A DNA stretch of 64,000 nucleotides from Anaeromassilibacillus sp. An250 (GCF_002159845.1 NZ_NFJK01000001.1:62001-126000); one strand, 5' to 3'; positions 35,557 to 44,150 are shown, counted from the first letter of the stretch. Notes: generated by a model not told the origin, from the sequence alone. Made by a program: numbers and translations.

Positions 35557-37554
35557 TTATTCTGCATCCGCAGCCGGAGCTTCTTCCTGTGCAGGAACAG
35601 CCGCTTCTTCTTCAGCAGCCGCCGGCTCAAGCAACGCACGGATGGAAAGGCTGACGCGCTTCTTCTCGAAGTCGATGTCGGTGATCTTCGCCTTGACCAC
35701 ATCGCCGATCTTCAGCACATCCTGCGGCTTCTCGATTCTGTGATCCGCAATCTGAGAGATATGAATCAAGCCATCGATGCCCGGGATAATTCTTGCGAAC
35801 GCACCGAAGGTGGTCATGCCAACCACGGTGACATCCGCAACCGTGCCGACCGGATACTCGCGCTTGAGGATCTCCCACGGGTTGTCCTCTGCACGCTTGT
35901 AGCCCAGGGAAATCTTGCCCTTCTCGCGGTCCAGACCTTTGATGTATACCTTTACGGTGTCGCCCACATTGACGACCTCGCTCGGATGCTTAATTCTGCT
36001 CCAGGACAGCTCGGAGATATGGATCATTCCGTCGATGCCGCCCAGGTCCACAAACGCACCATAAGCGGTGAGGGACTTCACAACACCGGTGTACTCCTTG
36101 CCGACCTCTGCGGTCTCCCAGAACTTGTCCGCCAGAGCCTTGCGCTCGTCCTTGAGGACGGAACGAATGGAACCGACCGCACGGCGGCGGTTGCGGTTGA
36201 CCTCGATGATGCGGAAGCGGACTTCCTTCTTCAGCAGATCCTCCAGAGGATCGTTGCGGGACGCCGTTGCCTGGGAAGCGGGGATAAACACGCGCACGCC
36301 GTTGGTCACAGCGATCACGCCGCCCTTAATCACTTCGGTTACAACACCGGTCAGAATCTCCTGGCTCTCCTCTGCAGCCGCGACGGTTTCCCAGCCCTTT
36401 GCTGCGTCGAGGCGCTTCTTCGAAAGCATGATCGTACCTTCCTGATCGTTGGTGCGCATGATCAGGAGGTCCATTTCGTCGCCGATTTTTACCAGATCTT
36501 CGGGTTTTGCATTCGGGTCAGCAGACAGCTCGGCAACCGGAATAAATCCGGCCTGCTTTCTCCCAACATCTACATAGACCTCGTTGGGGGCAATGCCGAC
36601 AACCACACCGTGTACCTTCTCATCTGTATTTAAACTTTTGAGGGATTCTTCAAGCATCTCCTCAAAGCTCGTATCGGCATTCTCCGTTGAATTCGCACCT
36701 GCGTTTTCAATAATTTCTGACATGGTAACTAGTACCTCCTTTATAATGCTTGCCGGTGTTGAGGCGCCGGCAGTAATGCCAACGGAAGCGGCTCCCTTCA
36801 GAGCCGACAGCGGAAGCTCCTCCGCTGTTTCGATGAGATATGTAGTGCAGTTCTGCCTACAAACATCGCGGAGTTTCGCAGTGTTTGAACTTTGCCTGCC
36901 GCCGATGACGATCATCGCATCGCAATGCTCGGACAATTCGACCGCTTCAGATTGACGCTTTGCAGTAGCATTACATATTGTATCAAAAATTGTGGCATTT
37001 GTATATACCTTTTTTATGATTTCCAAACAATTTTCCCATTCCGCCACGCTAAAAGTCGTCTGTGCGACAAAACATGCCGGTTTATTTTTTAAATCTGGAA
37101 AATTGTTCGTTAAATCTTCCAAATCTTTTGCATTTTTAAAAACATAACAGGACTGGCAATGGCCCCGAATTCCTTCCACCTCCGGATGGGTGGCATTCCC
37201 CGCAATCAGCACGGTTTGTCCCTTTGCAGAGGCCTCCGAAACAATTTTATGAATCTTGGCTACAAAAGGGCAGGTGGCATCCACATAAGCGATCCCTAAG
37301 CGGTGGATCTCCTCTAGGACAGCCTCCGATACCCCATGCGAGCGGATGACTAGGGTCGCACCCTGCGGCGTCTGGGACGGTGATTCCACGATTTGGACGC
37401 CGCGGGATTCCAGCTCCTGCAGCGTTTGCGGGTTATGAATAATCGGGCCCAGGGTACACACCCGTTTCCCCGCATCCAACAATGCAAATACCATCTGAAC
37501 CGCACGGTTCACGCCAAAGCAGAAACCGGCCGATTTTGCTACGGTTACCTTCAA
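35557..37554 (-). CDS. ispH-rpsA: Fused IspH (HMBPP reductase) and ribosomal protein S1
   Basis: A 665-residue fusion. Residues 1-277 are IspH, the 4Fe-4S enzyme that makes isopentenyl and dimethylallyl diphosphate in the MEP pathway: Cys12 (GFCFGV), Cys95 (TCPFVAK) and Cys194 (TICNAT) bind the cluster. Then come four S1 RNA-binding domains at about 311-380, 399-466, 484-554 and 568-640 and an Ala/Glu-rich acidic tail. The start is a TTG at 37554 with AGGAGG eight bases upstream. The fusion is known in clostridia. A second strong ribosome site lies inside the gene, at the domain boundary, and may give a separate S1 protein. Confidence 0.96.
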   Translation of the reverse strand: MKVTVAKSAGFCFGVNRAVQMVFALLDAGKRVCTLGPIIHNPQTLQELESRGVQIVESPSQTPQGATLVIRSHGVSEAVLEEIHRLGIAYVDATCPFVAKIHKIVSEASAKGQTVLIAGNATHPEVEGIRGHCQSCYVFKNAKDLEDLTNNFPDLKNKPACFVAQTTFSVAEWENCLEIIKKVYTNATIFDTICNATAKRQSEAVELSEHCDAMIVIGGRQSSNTAKLRDVCRQNCTTYLIETAEELPLSALKGAASVGITAGASTPASIIKEVLVTMSEIIENAGANSTENADTSFEEMLEESLKSLNTDEKVHGVVVGIAPNEVYVDVGRKQAGFIPVAELSADPNAKPEDLVKIGDEMDLLIMRTNDQEGTIMLSKKRLDAAKGWETVAAAEESQEILTGVVTEVIKGGVIAVTNGVRVFIPASQATASRNDPLEDLLKKEVRFRIIEVNRNRRRAVGSIRSVLKDERKALADKFWETAEVGKEYTGVVKSLTAYGAFVDLGGIDGMIHISELSWSRIKHPSEVVNVGDTVKVYIKGLDREKGKISLGYKRAEDNPWEILKREYPVGTVADVTVVGMTTFGAFARIIPGIDGLIHISQIADHRIEKPQDVLKIGDVVKAKITDIDFEKKRVSLSIRALLEPAAAEEEAAVPAQEEAPAADAE
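36721..36742 (-). promoter_or_regulatory. Internal ribosome binding site and ATG in ispH-rpsA
   Basis: AAAGGAGGT (36742-36734, minus strand) is followed, 10 bases later, by an in-frame ATG at 36723. The ATG lies exactly at the IspH-S1 boundary (residue 278) and would give a 388-residue protein made only of linker, S1 domains and tail. Confidence 0.55.
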
Positions 37555-37671
37555 AAATCCGTCCTCCTGTCCGGCCGGTCTTACAAAAAGTTTACCCGGC
37601 CCCGCTCCAATTATGAACCCTTTCACGGGAAAAAGGCGTCTCTGCGCGATCCAAAAAGAAGCCTGTTTTCC

Positions 37672-37697
37672 TTCCAAAAAGAAACTTCTTTTTGGAA
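37672..37697. repeat. AT-rich perfect inverted repeat upstream of ispH-rpsA
   Basis: TTCCAAAAAGAA and TTCTTTTTGGAA form a 12-bp perfect dyad with a two-base centre. A third copy of CCAAAAAGAA lies at about 37651-37660. It is in the 180-bp gap between the acyltransferase gene and ispH-rpsA. It may be a hairpin or a protein site; no T-run follows. Confidence 0.5.
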
Positions 37698-37734
37698 CGC
37701 TCTCCCGCCATCACTGATAATACAACGCAAAAGC

Positions 37735-38334
37735 TCAATTTCTTTCAAGCAAACCGTTAATTTTTTCTGCCAATCGCCCCGCCGCCCCGCGTACATGTCG
37801 AAGCGAACCGTCCGCAAGGTCGAGCGCCTGTATCGAAAGGACTTCCCCAAACCGAACTACAACGCGTTTGAAAGGGCGGATACGCCCCTTGAAAAAAATG
37901 CAGGCCGGCAAAATCGGGGCCTGCGCCTTCGCTGCCACCAACACCGCGCCCGCCTTCGGCTGAAAAGGGGAATCATCGAACACACAGCGGCCCTGCGGAA
38001 AAATCCCGACCACACCGCCGTCCTGCAAAATGTGAACCGCTGTCCGCACCGATTCCGCATCCCCCTTGTCCCTCCGGACAGGAAATGCGCCAAAGGCGTA
38101 CAAAAGCCAGCGTGCAAAGCGGCCGTGATCCGCAAAGAGCTCGGACTTTGCCATAAAACGGATCGTTCGAGGAACTGCTACCGCCATAAAAAAGGGATCG
38201 AGGACCGACCGGTGGTTGCTGCAAAGGATGACCGGCCCCTGCTTTGGGATATTCTCCGTCCCCTCTATCTGTAAACGGAACAGCAACTTCCCGACCGGCG
38301 CCAAGAGCTTCCTCCAAAATGGATAGACAGACAT
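37735..38334 (-). CDS. 1-acyl-sn-glycerol-3-phosphate acyltransferase-like (PlsC)
   Basis: A 199-residue lysophospholipid acyltransferase with a hydrophobic N-terminal part. The catalytic HX4D motif is NHRSVLDPF and the acyl-acceptor loop is FPQGR, where most members have FPEGT. It probably makes phosphatidic acid from lysophosphatidic acid at the inner face of the membrane. AAAGGAGG precedes the ATG. It lies 55 bp after a second plsC-like gene; the two may have different acyl-chain or acceptor preferences. The changed FPQG residue is worth noting. Confidence 0.88.
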   Translation of the reverse strand: MSVYPFWRKLLAPVGKLLFRLQIEGTENIPKQGPVILCSNHRSVLDPFFMAVAVPRTIRFMAKSELFADHGRFARWLLYAFGAFPVRRDKGDAESVRTAVHILQDGGVVGIFPQGRCVFDDSPFQPKAGAVLVAAKAQAPILPACIFFKGRIRPFKRVVVRFGEVLSIQALDLADGSLRHVRGAAGRLAEKINGLLERN

Positions 38335-38389
38335 AGCCGGGCCTCCTTTGCGCTCTATGTAAACATGCCCTCACGCTCAAAGAGGAACG

Positions 38390-39016
38390 TTATCCCTGCA
38401 TCTCTCGCAAATCACGCTCCCGCAATTCCCGGATCTTGTCCATCACCAACCGGCTGGCATTCCGAAATTCCACACCGGTACCCTCTTGAATGCCCAGCTG
38501 TTCGCAGGGAATAAGTTCTCCAATGGAAATGATCGTACGGTGAAACAGCCGGGGCTTTTTACTGCCGACCGGCGTGATACAAACCGGCAAGATCGGGGCC
38601 TGGTTTTGGTAGGCAAGCATCACGGCACCCGCTTTTGGTTTTCCCAACTCACCGTCCTTGGACCGTGTTCCCTCGATGAATACCCCTATGGCGCATTCCT
38701 CATGCAACAGCTCCGCAGCGGCGTCGATCGCTTCGACATCCCCCTTGCCGCGCTGCACGGGAAACGCGCCCAATTTTTTCAGAATGAAGCCAAAAGGCTT
38801 AAATTGAAAAAGTTCCGCCTTTGCCATATAAAAAATCTGCCGTCTCTGGGAACAGGATAAGCGCACGGGGTCGGAGTTGGACAAATGGTTACAGCAAATC
38901 ACCACCCTGCCCTCTTTCGGGAACCGTTCTTTATTCTTAACGGTATAGGGCACAAACGGAAAGGTCACCTTTTCTGCGATTGCCCTCGCAAATACATAAA
39001 GAGGCGTACGCTTCAT
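38390..39016 (-). CDS. plsC: 1-acyl-sn-glycerol-3-phosphate acyltransferase (PlsC)
   Basis: A 208-residue PlsC. The HX4D motif is NHLSNSDPV and the acceptor loop is FIEGTRS, the standard form. The start at 39016 has GGTGG seven bases upstream; a TTG two codons earlier would be too close to it. The gene lies between cmk and the other acyltransferase, the common clostridial order cmk-plsC-ispH. It is membrane-associated, completing phosphatidic acid synthesis. Confidence 0.9.
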   Translation of the reverse strand: MKRTPLYVFARAIAEKVTFPFVPYTVKNKERFPKEGRVVICCNHLSNSDPVRLSCSQRRQIFYMAKAELFQFKPFGFILKKLGAFPVQRGKGDVEAIDAAAELLHEECAIGVFIEGTRSKDGELGKPKAGAVMLAYQNQAPILPVCITPVGSKKPRLFHRTIISIGELIPCEQLGIQEGTGVEFRNASRLVMDKIRELRERDLREMQG

Positions 39017-39083
39017 TTTCAAACCACCGATCTCCGGGAAATCCCGGTGTTGTTTTGGCCGTCTTCCCTGGGAGAACGGCCTT

Positions 39084-39749
39084 TTAAGAAATCTTATCCT
39101 GAACAGTGCGCAAAAGGCGCTGGAAGGCCTGCTCCCGCGTTAAACCGGTGCTGTCCACCATAATGGCGTCTTCTGCCGGAACGAGCGGCGCGACCGCGCG
39201 ATGGGAATCATCGTAATCACGCTGCTTGAGCTCCGTCAGGACCTGGTCATAATCGGCCTCTAAGCCTTTTTCCCGAAGCTCTAAATAGCGGCGCTGGGCG
39301 CGCTCTTCGGGAGAAGCCGTCAAGAAAATCTTAACCTGTGCATTCGGGAGGACAACCGTCCCGATGTCCCGGCCGTCCATAACCACATGGTTTTTCTTTG
39401 CGAGATCCCGCTGCAAGTCAAACAGGAAAGCGCGCACCTCCGGGACAGCGGAGACATTGGAAGCTGCAATCGAAATATCCTGCGTACGGATGGCGTCGGA
39501 AACATCTTCTTCCGCAAGGAACACGCGCTGTTCCCCATCGCGGAAGGCCAACCGGACCTCCACGCCTCCCAGATTTCCGGCAACCGCCGCAAAGTCGGTC
39601 GTGGGGATGCCTTTCCGCCTCATATACAGGCCGATCGCCCGATAGAGCGCCCCGGTATCCACATAGATATATCCAAGCTCTTTGGCCAAAGCGCGGGCCA
39701 TCGTGCTTTTTCCAGCCCCGCCCGGGCCGTCAATGGCAATTGCAATCAT
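39084..39749 (-). CDS. cmk: Cytidylate kinase
   Basis: Phosphorylates CMP and dCMP with ATP. The 221-residue length and the motifs IAIDGPGGAGKSTMA (P-loop), YVDTGALYRAIG and GRDIGTVVLPNA are typical of bacterial Cmk. The start has GGAGG in the 12 bases upstream. It is 12 bp after the flavoprotein gene and is followed by plsC; the flavoprotein-cmk-plsC-plsC-ispH run is probably one operon. Confidence 0.97.
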   Translation of the reverse strand: MIAIAIDGPGGAGKSTMARALAKELGYIYVDTGALYRAIGLYMRRKGIPTTDFAAVAGNLGGVEVRLAFRDGEQRVFLAEEDVSDAIRTQDISIAASNVSAVPEVRAFLFDLQRDLAKKNHVVMDGRDIGTVVLPNAQVKIFLTASPEERAQRRYLELREKGLEADYDQVLTELKQRDYDDSHRAVAPLVPAEDAIMVDSTGLTREQAFQRLLRTVQDKIS

Positions 39750-39761
39750 CGTATATCCTCC

Positions 39762-41012
39762 CTAACTCATGGAATTCGCCGCGAGGCGGCCGGTACAAAA
39801 AGCAATCTGCAAATTAAATCCGCCGGTATAGGCGTCTACGTCAATCACTTCCCCGGCAAAGTACAACCCCGCCACACGCTTGGACTCCATGGTCTTCGGG
39901 TTGATCTCCTTCACGGATACGCCGCCGGAGGTGACAATCGCCTCTTCCACCGGCCGGAATCCCGTAATCTCCACAGGATATGCCTTCAAAAGCTCCGCAA
40001 AAGCACGCCGCTGCTCGCGGGTGATCTGATTACACTTCGTGTCCGGTGCAATACCGGAACGGCGCACCATCACGGGAATCATCTTGCGCGGCAACAGTGC
40101 AGAAAGCGCATTGGAAAAATCGCGGTTCTTATTCGCTTCAAAGTCGCGCTGGAGGCGCGCATCGAGCTGTTCCGGGCGCAGCGCCGGCTTTAAGTCCACC
40201 ACCACGCGGTACCGGTCAGGCGCCATATCGCGCATGTGCGCGCTGGCGCTCAGGACCATCGGGCCGGAAAGGCCAAAATGCGTGAAAAGCATCTCCCCAA
40301 AATCGTGGTAAATCTCTTTCTTTTTTTTCGTGTCCCAGACATGGATCGCCGTGTTTTTCAGCGACAGTCCCATCATCTCCGGACAGTCCGTCCCGGCGGC
40401 CACCAAGGGCACCAACGAGGGGCGCAGCGGCGTGACGATATGGCCAGCCTGACGTGCAAACGCATAGCCATCCCCCGTGGAGCCCGTCCCTGGATACGAC
40501 ACACCGCCGCACGCAACCAACACATTCCGGGCCAAAATGCGTGCGCCGCCCTGCAGCTCCGCCCCCTGCACCGTGCCATCCTCCAACAGCAGTTGTTTGG
40601 CTTCCCCGGTTAGCATTTCCACACCACTGCGCTTCATGTACCGGATCAACGTATCCACGACATCAACCGCGTGGTCAGATGTCGGAAACACGCGGTTTCC
40701 CCGCTCCACTTTGAGAGGGAGGCCTTGCGCTTCAAAGAAAGACATCACATCCCGTGGGGGAAACGCAGATGCCGCGCTGTATAAAAAACGCCCGTTGGAG
40801 GGGACCGAGGCGATCAGCTCCTGTACATCGCAATCGTTTGTTACATTACAGCGGCCCTTGCCGGTAATCATCAATTTCCGGCCGGGCCGTGCATTCTTTT
40901 CCACCAGGCAGGTCCGCAGTCCACGGGCCGCGGCCGTCCCTGCGGCGAGCATCCCGGCCGCTCCGCCGCCGATCACTAGCGCATCATACGTTTGGCTCAC
41001 TCTTGTGTTCAT
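39762..41012 (-). CDS. HI0933-family FAD-binding protein
   Basis: A flavoprotein of the HI0933/YhiN family (416 residues) of unknown physiological function, often annotated NAD(P)/FAD-dependent oxidoreductase. The dinucleotide fold is VIGGGAAGMLAAGTAA; KLMITGKGRCNVTN is the family signature. The second FAD block, near the C-terminus, is GLYFAGEVIDVDAYTGGFN. The start is uncertain: the ATG at 41012 touches its AAGGTGG site, while a GTG at 41000 is twelve bases from it. Either start overlaps the end of the RpiR gene, so translation is probably coupled. Confidence 0.93.
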   Translation of the reverse strand: MNTRVSQTYDALVIGGGAAGMLAAGTAAARGLRTCLVEKNARPGRKLMITGKGRCNVTNDCDVQELIASVPSNGRFLYSAASAFPPRDVMSFFEAQGLPLKVERGNRVFPTSDHAVDVVDTLIRYMKRSGVEMLTGEAKQLLLEDGTVQGAELQGGARILARNVLVACGGVSYPGTGSTGDGYAFARQAGHIVTPLRPSLVPLVAAGTDCPEMMGLSLKNTAIHVWDTKKKKEIYHDFGEMLFTHFGLSGPMVLSASAHMRDMAPDRYRVVVDLKPALRPEQLDARLQRDFEANKNRDFSNALSALLPRKMIPVMVRRSGIAPDTKCNQITREQRRAFAELLKAYPVEITGFRPVEEAIVTSGGVSVKEINPKTMESKRVAGLYFAGEVIDVDAYTGGFNLQIAFCTGRLAANSMS

Positions 41013-41868
41013 CCACCTTTTCGTAAACTCCGTATTCATCCCAGATGTCCTCCAGGTTCTGGAAGACCTTTTTGACCTCATTGGACTTTTTCAGGGCAAT
41101 GGTGACAATCAGGGCATTGATTAAGCTGAGCGGCGCGCAATAGGAATCGACAATGGAGGCAATATCGCTGCGCGCCAAAAGCAGATAGTCGGCAGGTTCT
41201 GCCAACGGGGACAAGGTGCTGTCTGTGATCGCAACCACCTTCGCCCCACGCTTGCGGGCAAAATTCATCGCCTTGACCGCTTTCCGGGAGTACCGCGGGA
41301 AGCTGATTCCGATCACTACATCGTTTTCATCGATGCGGATCATCTGTTCAAAGATTTCCCCCTCGCTGGTAGACTGCACCAGAAGCACATTCTCAAACAG
41401 CAGGTGCATGTAATACGAAAGGAACGTCGCCAGCGCCAAGGAGCTGCGCGCGCCCAAGATATAGATCTTCCGCGCGGAAGAGATCGCGTCCGCCGCCTTA
41501 TAGAAATTCTCATGGGAGGTCTCTTCCATGGTCCGCCGGATGATGTCGATATCCTGGTTGAATACCGAGTCGAGGATATCGTTGTCCCCGATGCGGTTGG
41601 CCGTAACCTCCATGCGCTGGACCGAGGTAAGCTTGTTCCGGATCATCTCCTGCATGGCCTGCTGCAGCTCCGGATATCCTGTGTAACCGATCTCCGTGGC
41701 AAAACGCACTACGGTCGATTCGCTCACGCCAACCGTAGCACCCAAGCGGGCAGCTGTCATAAACGCCACCTTGTCATAATGCTCCAGTATATATTTTGCA
41801 ATCAGTCTCTGGCCTTTCGAAAAACTGGTCATTTTGTTTTGAATTCTGGCGGTCAACAAGTTATTCAT
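40984..41868 (-). CDS. MurR/RpiR-family transcriptional regulator
   Basis: N-terminal RpiR-type helix-turn-helix (ATVGVSESTVVRFATEIGY, about residues 44-62) followed by a SIS phosphosugar-binding domain (about 125-265, with LGARSSLAL and GISFPRYSRKAVKA). The start at 41868 gives 294 residues; an upstream extension is open but not expected. Members sense phosphosugars and act on sugar catabolism genes. No sugar operon is adjacent; the gene leads into the flavoprotein-cmk operon, so its targets may be elsewhere. The hairpin at 41963-42006 separates it from the upstream unit. Confidence 0.92.
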   Translation of the reverse strand: MNNLLTARIQNKMTSFSKGQRLIAKYILEHYDKVAFMTAARLGATVGVSESTVVRFATEIGYTGYPELQQAMQEMIRNKLTSVQRMEVTANRIGDNDILDSVFNQDIDIIRRTMEETSHENFYKAADAISSARKIYILGARSSLALATFLSYYMHLLFENVLLVQSTSEGEIFEQMIRIDENDVVIGISFPRYSRKAVKAMNFARKRGAKVVAITDSTLSPLAEPADYLLLARSDIASIVDSYCAPLSLINALIVTIALKKSNEVKKVFQNLEDIWDEYGVYEKVDEHKSEPNV

Positions 41869-41962
41869 TTCAAATCCCATCTCCGAGCGGTGTATTTTAT
41901 CGGATTTGCCGCCCGATCGCATGCAGAAAACGACGGCAACCTCCACAAATCATGCAAAAAAT

Positions 41963-42006
41963 AGTGGAGCTGTTTTCGCCGCCCACAGGGCGAAAACGGT
42001 TCCACT
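41963..42006 (-). terminator. Terminator of the DUF5685-DnaJ operon
   Basis: An 18-bp stem (41963-41980 with 41989-42006, one G-T pair) has an eight-base loop. On the minus strand ATTTTTTG follows directly. Confidence 0.88.
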
Positions 42007-42040
42007 CTATATTAAGACCAAAATTTTGAAAAATCAAGCT

Positions 42041-42583
42041 TTATTTCAGCCTAAGCCACCGTTGTACATTTTTATGCATCCGCTGGCAATAGACGATGAC
42101 TAAGCAGGAAAGGCAATAATCGTACAGCAAAAACGCCACATTCCCGACCAACAGGAAGACCCAAGGGAGATACACGCCAAAAACCGTAAAGCTTTCCTCC
42201 GGCACGCCCAGCAAATGGATGGAGAGGAAAAACTCCACAACCATCGCTACATTGAACAAAAGGAACTTGGCAAGCCACCTGAACAACCGCTTGGGGAGCT
42301 GTTCGAAATTTGCTTTTAGAATGGGATAATATCCAAAAAAGAGGACAAATATCGCGACCGCCTCTTTATCGGCTACCACCAAAAACGATAATACAGCCGA
42401 CACTACAAACGATGGCCAAGCCCATCTCTTGCCCAGTTCGATCACCGTCAGCATCATCAAAGCCCCCGCGATCGCTGGAAGCGTATAGGATGCAGCGGGA
42501 AACAAATTGGTCATAAACATCAGCGCCGTGCTCAATGCAGCCAGCATACTGCTGAACGCCAGCTTTATGGTATTGTTTCTCAA
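42041..42583 (-). CDS. Predicted membrane protein, ECF S-component-like
   Basis: 180 residues with about five hydrophobic segments. The N-terminus KLAFSSMLAALSTALMF is like that of ECF transporter S-components, which begin with a small-residue-rich helix, and FFGYYPILKANFE is a polar re-entrant-type stretch. I do not recognise a substrate. The start overlaps the stop of the DnaJ-domain gene as ATGA, so the two are translationally coupled. A terminator follows. The only known relation is that similar proteins are common in clostridia. Confidence 0.65.
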   Translation of the reverse strand: MRNNTIKLAFSSMLAALSTALMFMTNLFPAASYTLPAIAGALMMLTVIELGKRWAWPSFVVSAVLSFLVVADKEAVAIFVLFFGYYPILKANFEQLPKRLFRWLAKFLLFNVAMVVEFFLSIHLLGVPEESFTVFGVYLPWVFLLVGNVAFLLYDYCLSCLVIVYCQRMHKNVQRWLRLK

Positions 42584-43206
42584 CAGCAGCCGCCCCCACC
42601 ATACGGATTACAACAAGCATCACAGCAAATTGCCGTTGCGCAAATATCACAAAAGCTACAACCACCCACGGTCTGGACATTCGGGTTGTATCCGCCGTAA
42701 ACGCCATTGCGTTGGTTGATCGCCTGATTCATTGCCGCCCGGTACTCCATATTATTGGGGTCCATCTGGCAGGCGCTTGAAAAATGATTGTATGCCTCTT
42801 CCATCCAGCCGCGTTTATACAATACGGTCCCTTTCAGAAAATGCCATTCTGCATCGCGCCCTTCCGCAGGGACACCATTCAAAATCTGCTCTGCATCCGC
42901 AATCCGGCCGGTCATAATCAAGTTTCGCACATCATTAAAACCGGACCTAGGATTGGCATAGGAGGAATATCCTGTATAACCCCACCCCGTCTGCTGCGCA
43001 CCACTTGTTGTGCGTCCTTTGCGTTGGGCCATAATTGTGTCATACGCTTGGTTGATCTCCTTCATCTTCTCATCCGCGAGATCTGCAACAGGGCTGCCGG
43101 CATAATTATCGGGATGATATTTTTTTGCCAGTGCCCGGTAAGCACTTTTGACCTCATCGTCCGTTGCAGTGGGAGGTACCCCAAGAATTTTATACGGGTC
43201 AGACAT
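42580..43206 (-). CDS. DnaJ-domain protein with Cys-rich tail
   Basis: 208 residues. A J domain covers about 1-65 (DPYKILGVPP, then KKYHPDNYAG with the HPD motif), which stimulates DnaK ATPase. A middle part with TPR-like helices follows (about 95-160). The C-terminus is rich in Cys and Gly: CSFCDICATAICCDACC, then a GGGGCC ending. This is not the CXXCXGXG zinc domain of true DnaJ, so it is a type III J protein with a possible metal-binding tail. It overlaps both neighbours: DUF5685 by 8 bp, membrane protein by 4 bp. Confidence 0.88.
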   Translation of the reverse strand: MSDPYKILGVPPTATDDEVKSAYRALAKKYHPDNYAGSPVADLADEKMKEINQAYDTIMAQRKGRTTSGAQQTGWGYTGYSSYANPRSGFNDVRNLIMTGRIADAEQILNGVPAEGRDAEWHFLKGTVLYKRGWMEEAYNHFSSACQMDPNNMEYRAAMNQAINQRNGVYGGYNPNVQTVGGCSFCDICATAICCDACCNPYGGGGCC

Positions 43207-44092
43207 GCTTTTCTTTCTCCTTCTCAAACAGGATTGCTCGCTGCATCTCCGGCAAGCCGAGAAACATCACATTGGAAACAATCGCGCCGAGCTGCTCAAG
43301 GTCCATCAAGTTGACTGCTGCGATCAGCTGGGAAAGCGTCGCATTTAAAATCCGGTTTGCTTCCTCTTTGACTTCTTTCAGCCGTTCCGTCGGACAGTTG
43401 GGCTGCAACTGCTCCTTAATGATAAAAGGGTTAAATGCTCCTTCATATAAATCTTTTTCCAAATCGTCCGCCGCATCTATAATATAGACCCAGCGGCCTA
43501 AAAAATACCCCGCCTGCCGCACAAGACGGTCCTCGGGGCTCAGTTCCGGGGCAGCCGCACCAAAGGCGAAAACCTGCTCCATCATCTTCGCGGTCGGCTC
43601 TGCATAAAAGTCAATACTCTGCCCTGGATTTTGTTCCGCAGCCGCCTGCTCCATCATCGCCAAGGCCACGATCTTGTCCAGCTCCGGATAGTCCTTTGCG
43701 GCTTTCCTGCGCATTTGGGAGACAAACGGGAGTACCATGTAGGACTTCATACGCTTTAAAAAACGGTCATCTGCAATATTATCCCGCACCTTTTGGTAAA
43801 CCATAATCACCGATAACGCAGAAGCCAGACGGAGTTCGTCTTCCCCCCCTATACAAGCTCCACATTTCTTGAGCGGGTTCACCACGCAACGCCCTTCTCG
43901 AAAACCCAAGCATTTCTTGTGCAGCGCCATCAGCCACAATGCGAAAAAGGTACAGTCATAGCTGAGCGTCATTCTTGCGAACATCCCATAGCTCTTTCCA
44001 AGCTGCCGGCATAACGAACAATAAACCGCCCGATATGCTTCATATTCGCGCACACGTAACTCAGACTTCTGAGGCCGGACATATCCAAACAC
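43199..44092 (-). CDS. DUF5685 family protein
   Basis: A 297-residue mainly helical soluble protein. The N-terminus MFGYVRPQKSELRVREYE followed by CSLCRQLG, then the Cys-rich CVVNPLKKCGACIGG, marks DUF5685. The two Cys pairs suggest metal binding. The rest resembles an all-helical terpenoid-synthase-like fold: an Asp-rich YIIDAADDLEKDL segment lies about 210 residues in and YQKVRDNIADD around 105, which recall the paired acidic motifs of that fold. No function is known. The start is GTG at 44092 with GGGGGTGG upstream. It is the first gene of a tightly coupled operon. Confidence 0.82.
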   Translation of the reverse strand: MFGYVRPQKSELRVREYEAYRAVYCSLCRQLGKSYGMFARMTLSYDCTFFALWLMALHKKCLGFREGRCVVNPLKKCGACIGGEDELRLASALSVIMVYQKVRDNIADDRFLKRMKSYMVLPFVSQMRRKAAKDYPELDKIVALAMMEQAAAEQNPGQSIDFYAEPTAKMMEQVFAFGAAAPELSPEDRLVRQAGYFLGRWVYIIDAADDLEKDLYEGAFNPFIIKEQLQPNCPTERLKEVKEEANRILNATLSQLIAAVNLMDLEQLGAIVSNVMFLGLPEMQRAILFEKEKEKHV

Positions 44093-44134
44093 AAGGCCAC
44101 CCCCTTATAGGCATTTTACCTGCAAGCAAAGCCC

Positions 44135-44150
44135 GCTATCCACGTGCCAA
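44135..44150 (-). promoter_or_regulatory. Sigma-54-like -24/-12 element ahead of DUF5685
   Basis: On the minus strand TTGGCACG, four bases, then TAGC: a match to TTGGCACG-N4-TTGC except for one base in the -12 part. The GG and GC dinucleotides are at the required spacing. Expected transcription start is about 30 bases before the GTG start. Confidence 0.4.
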
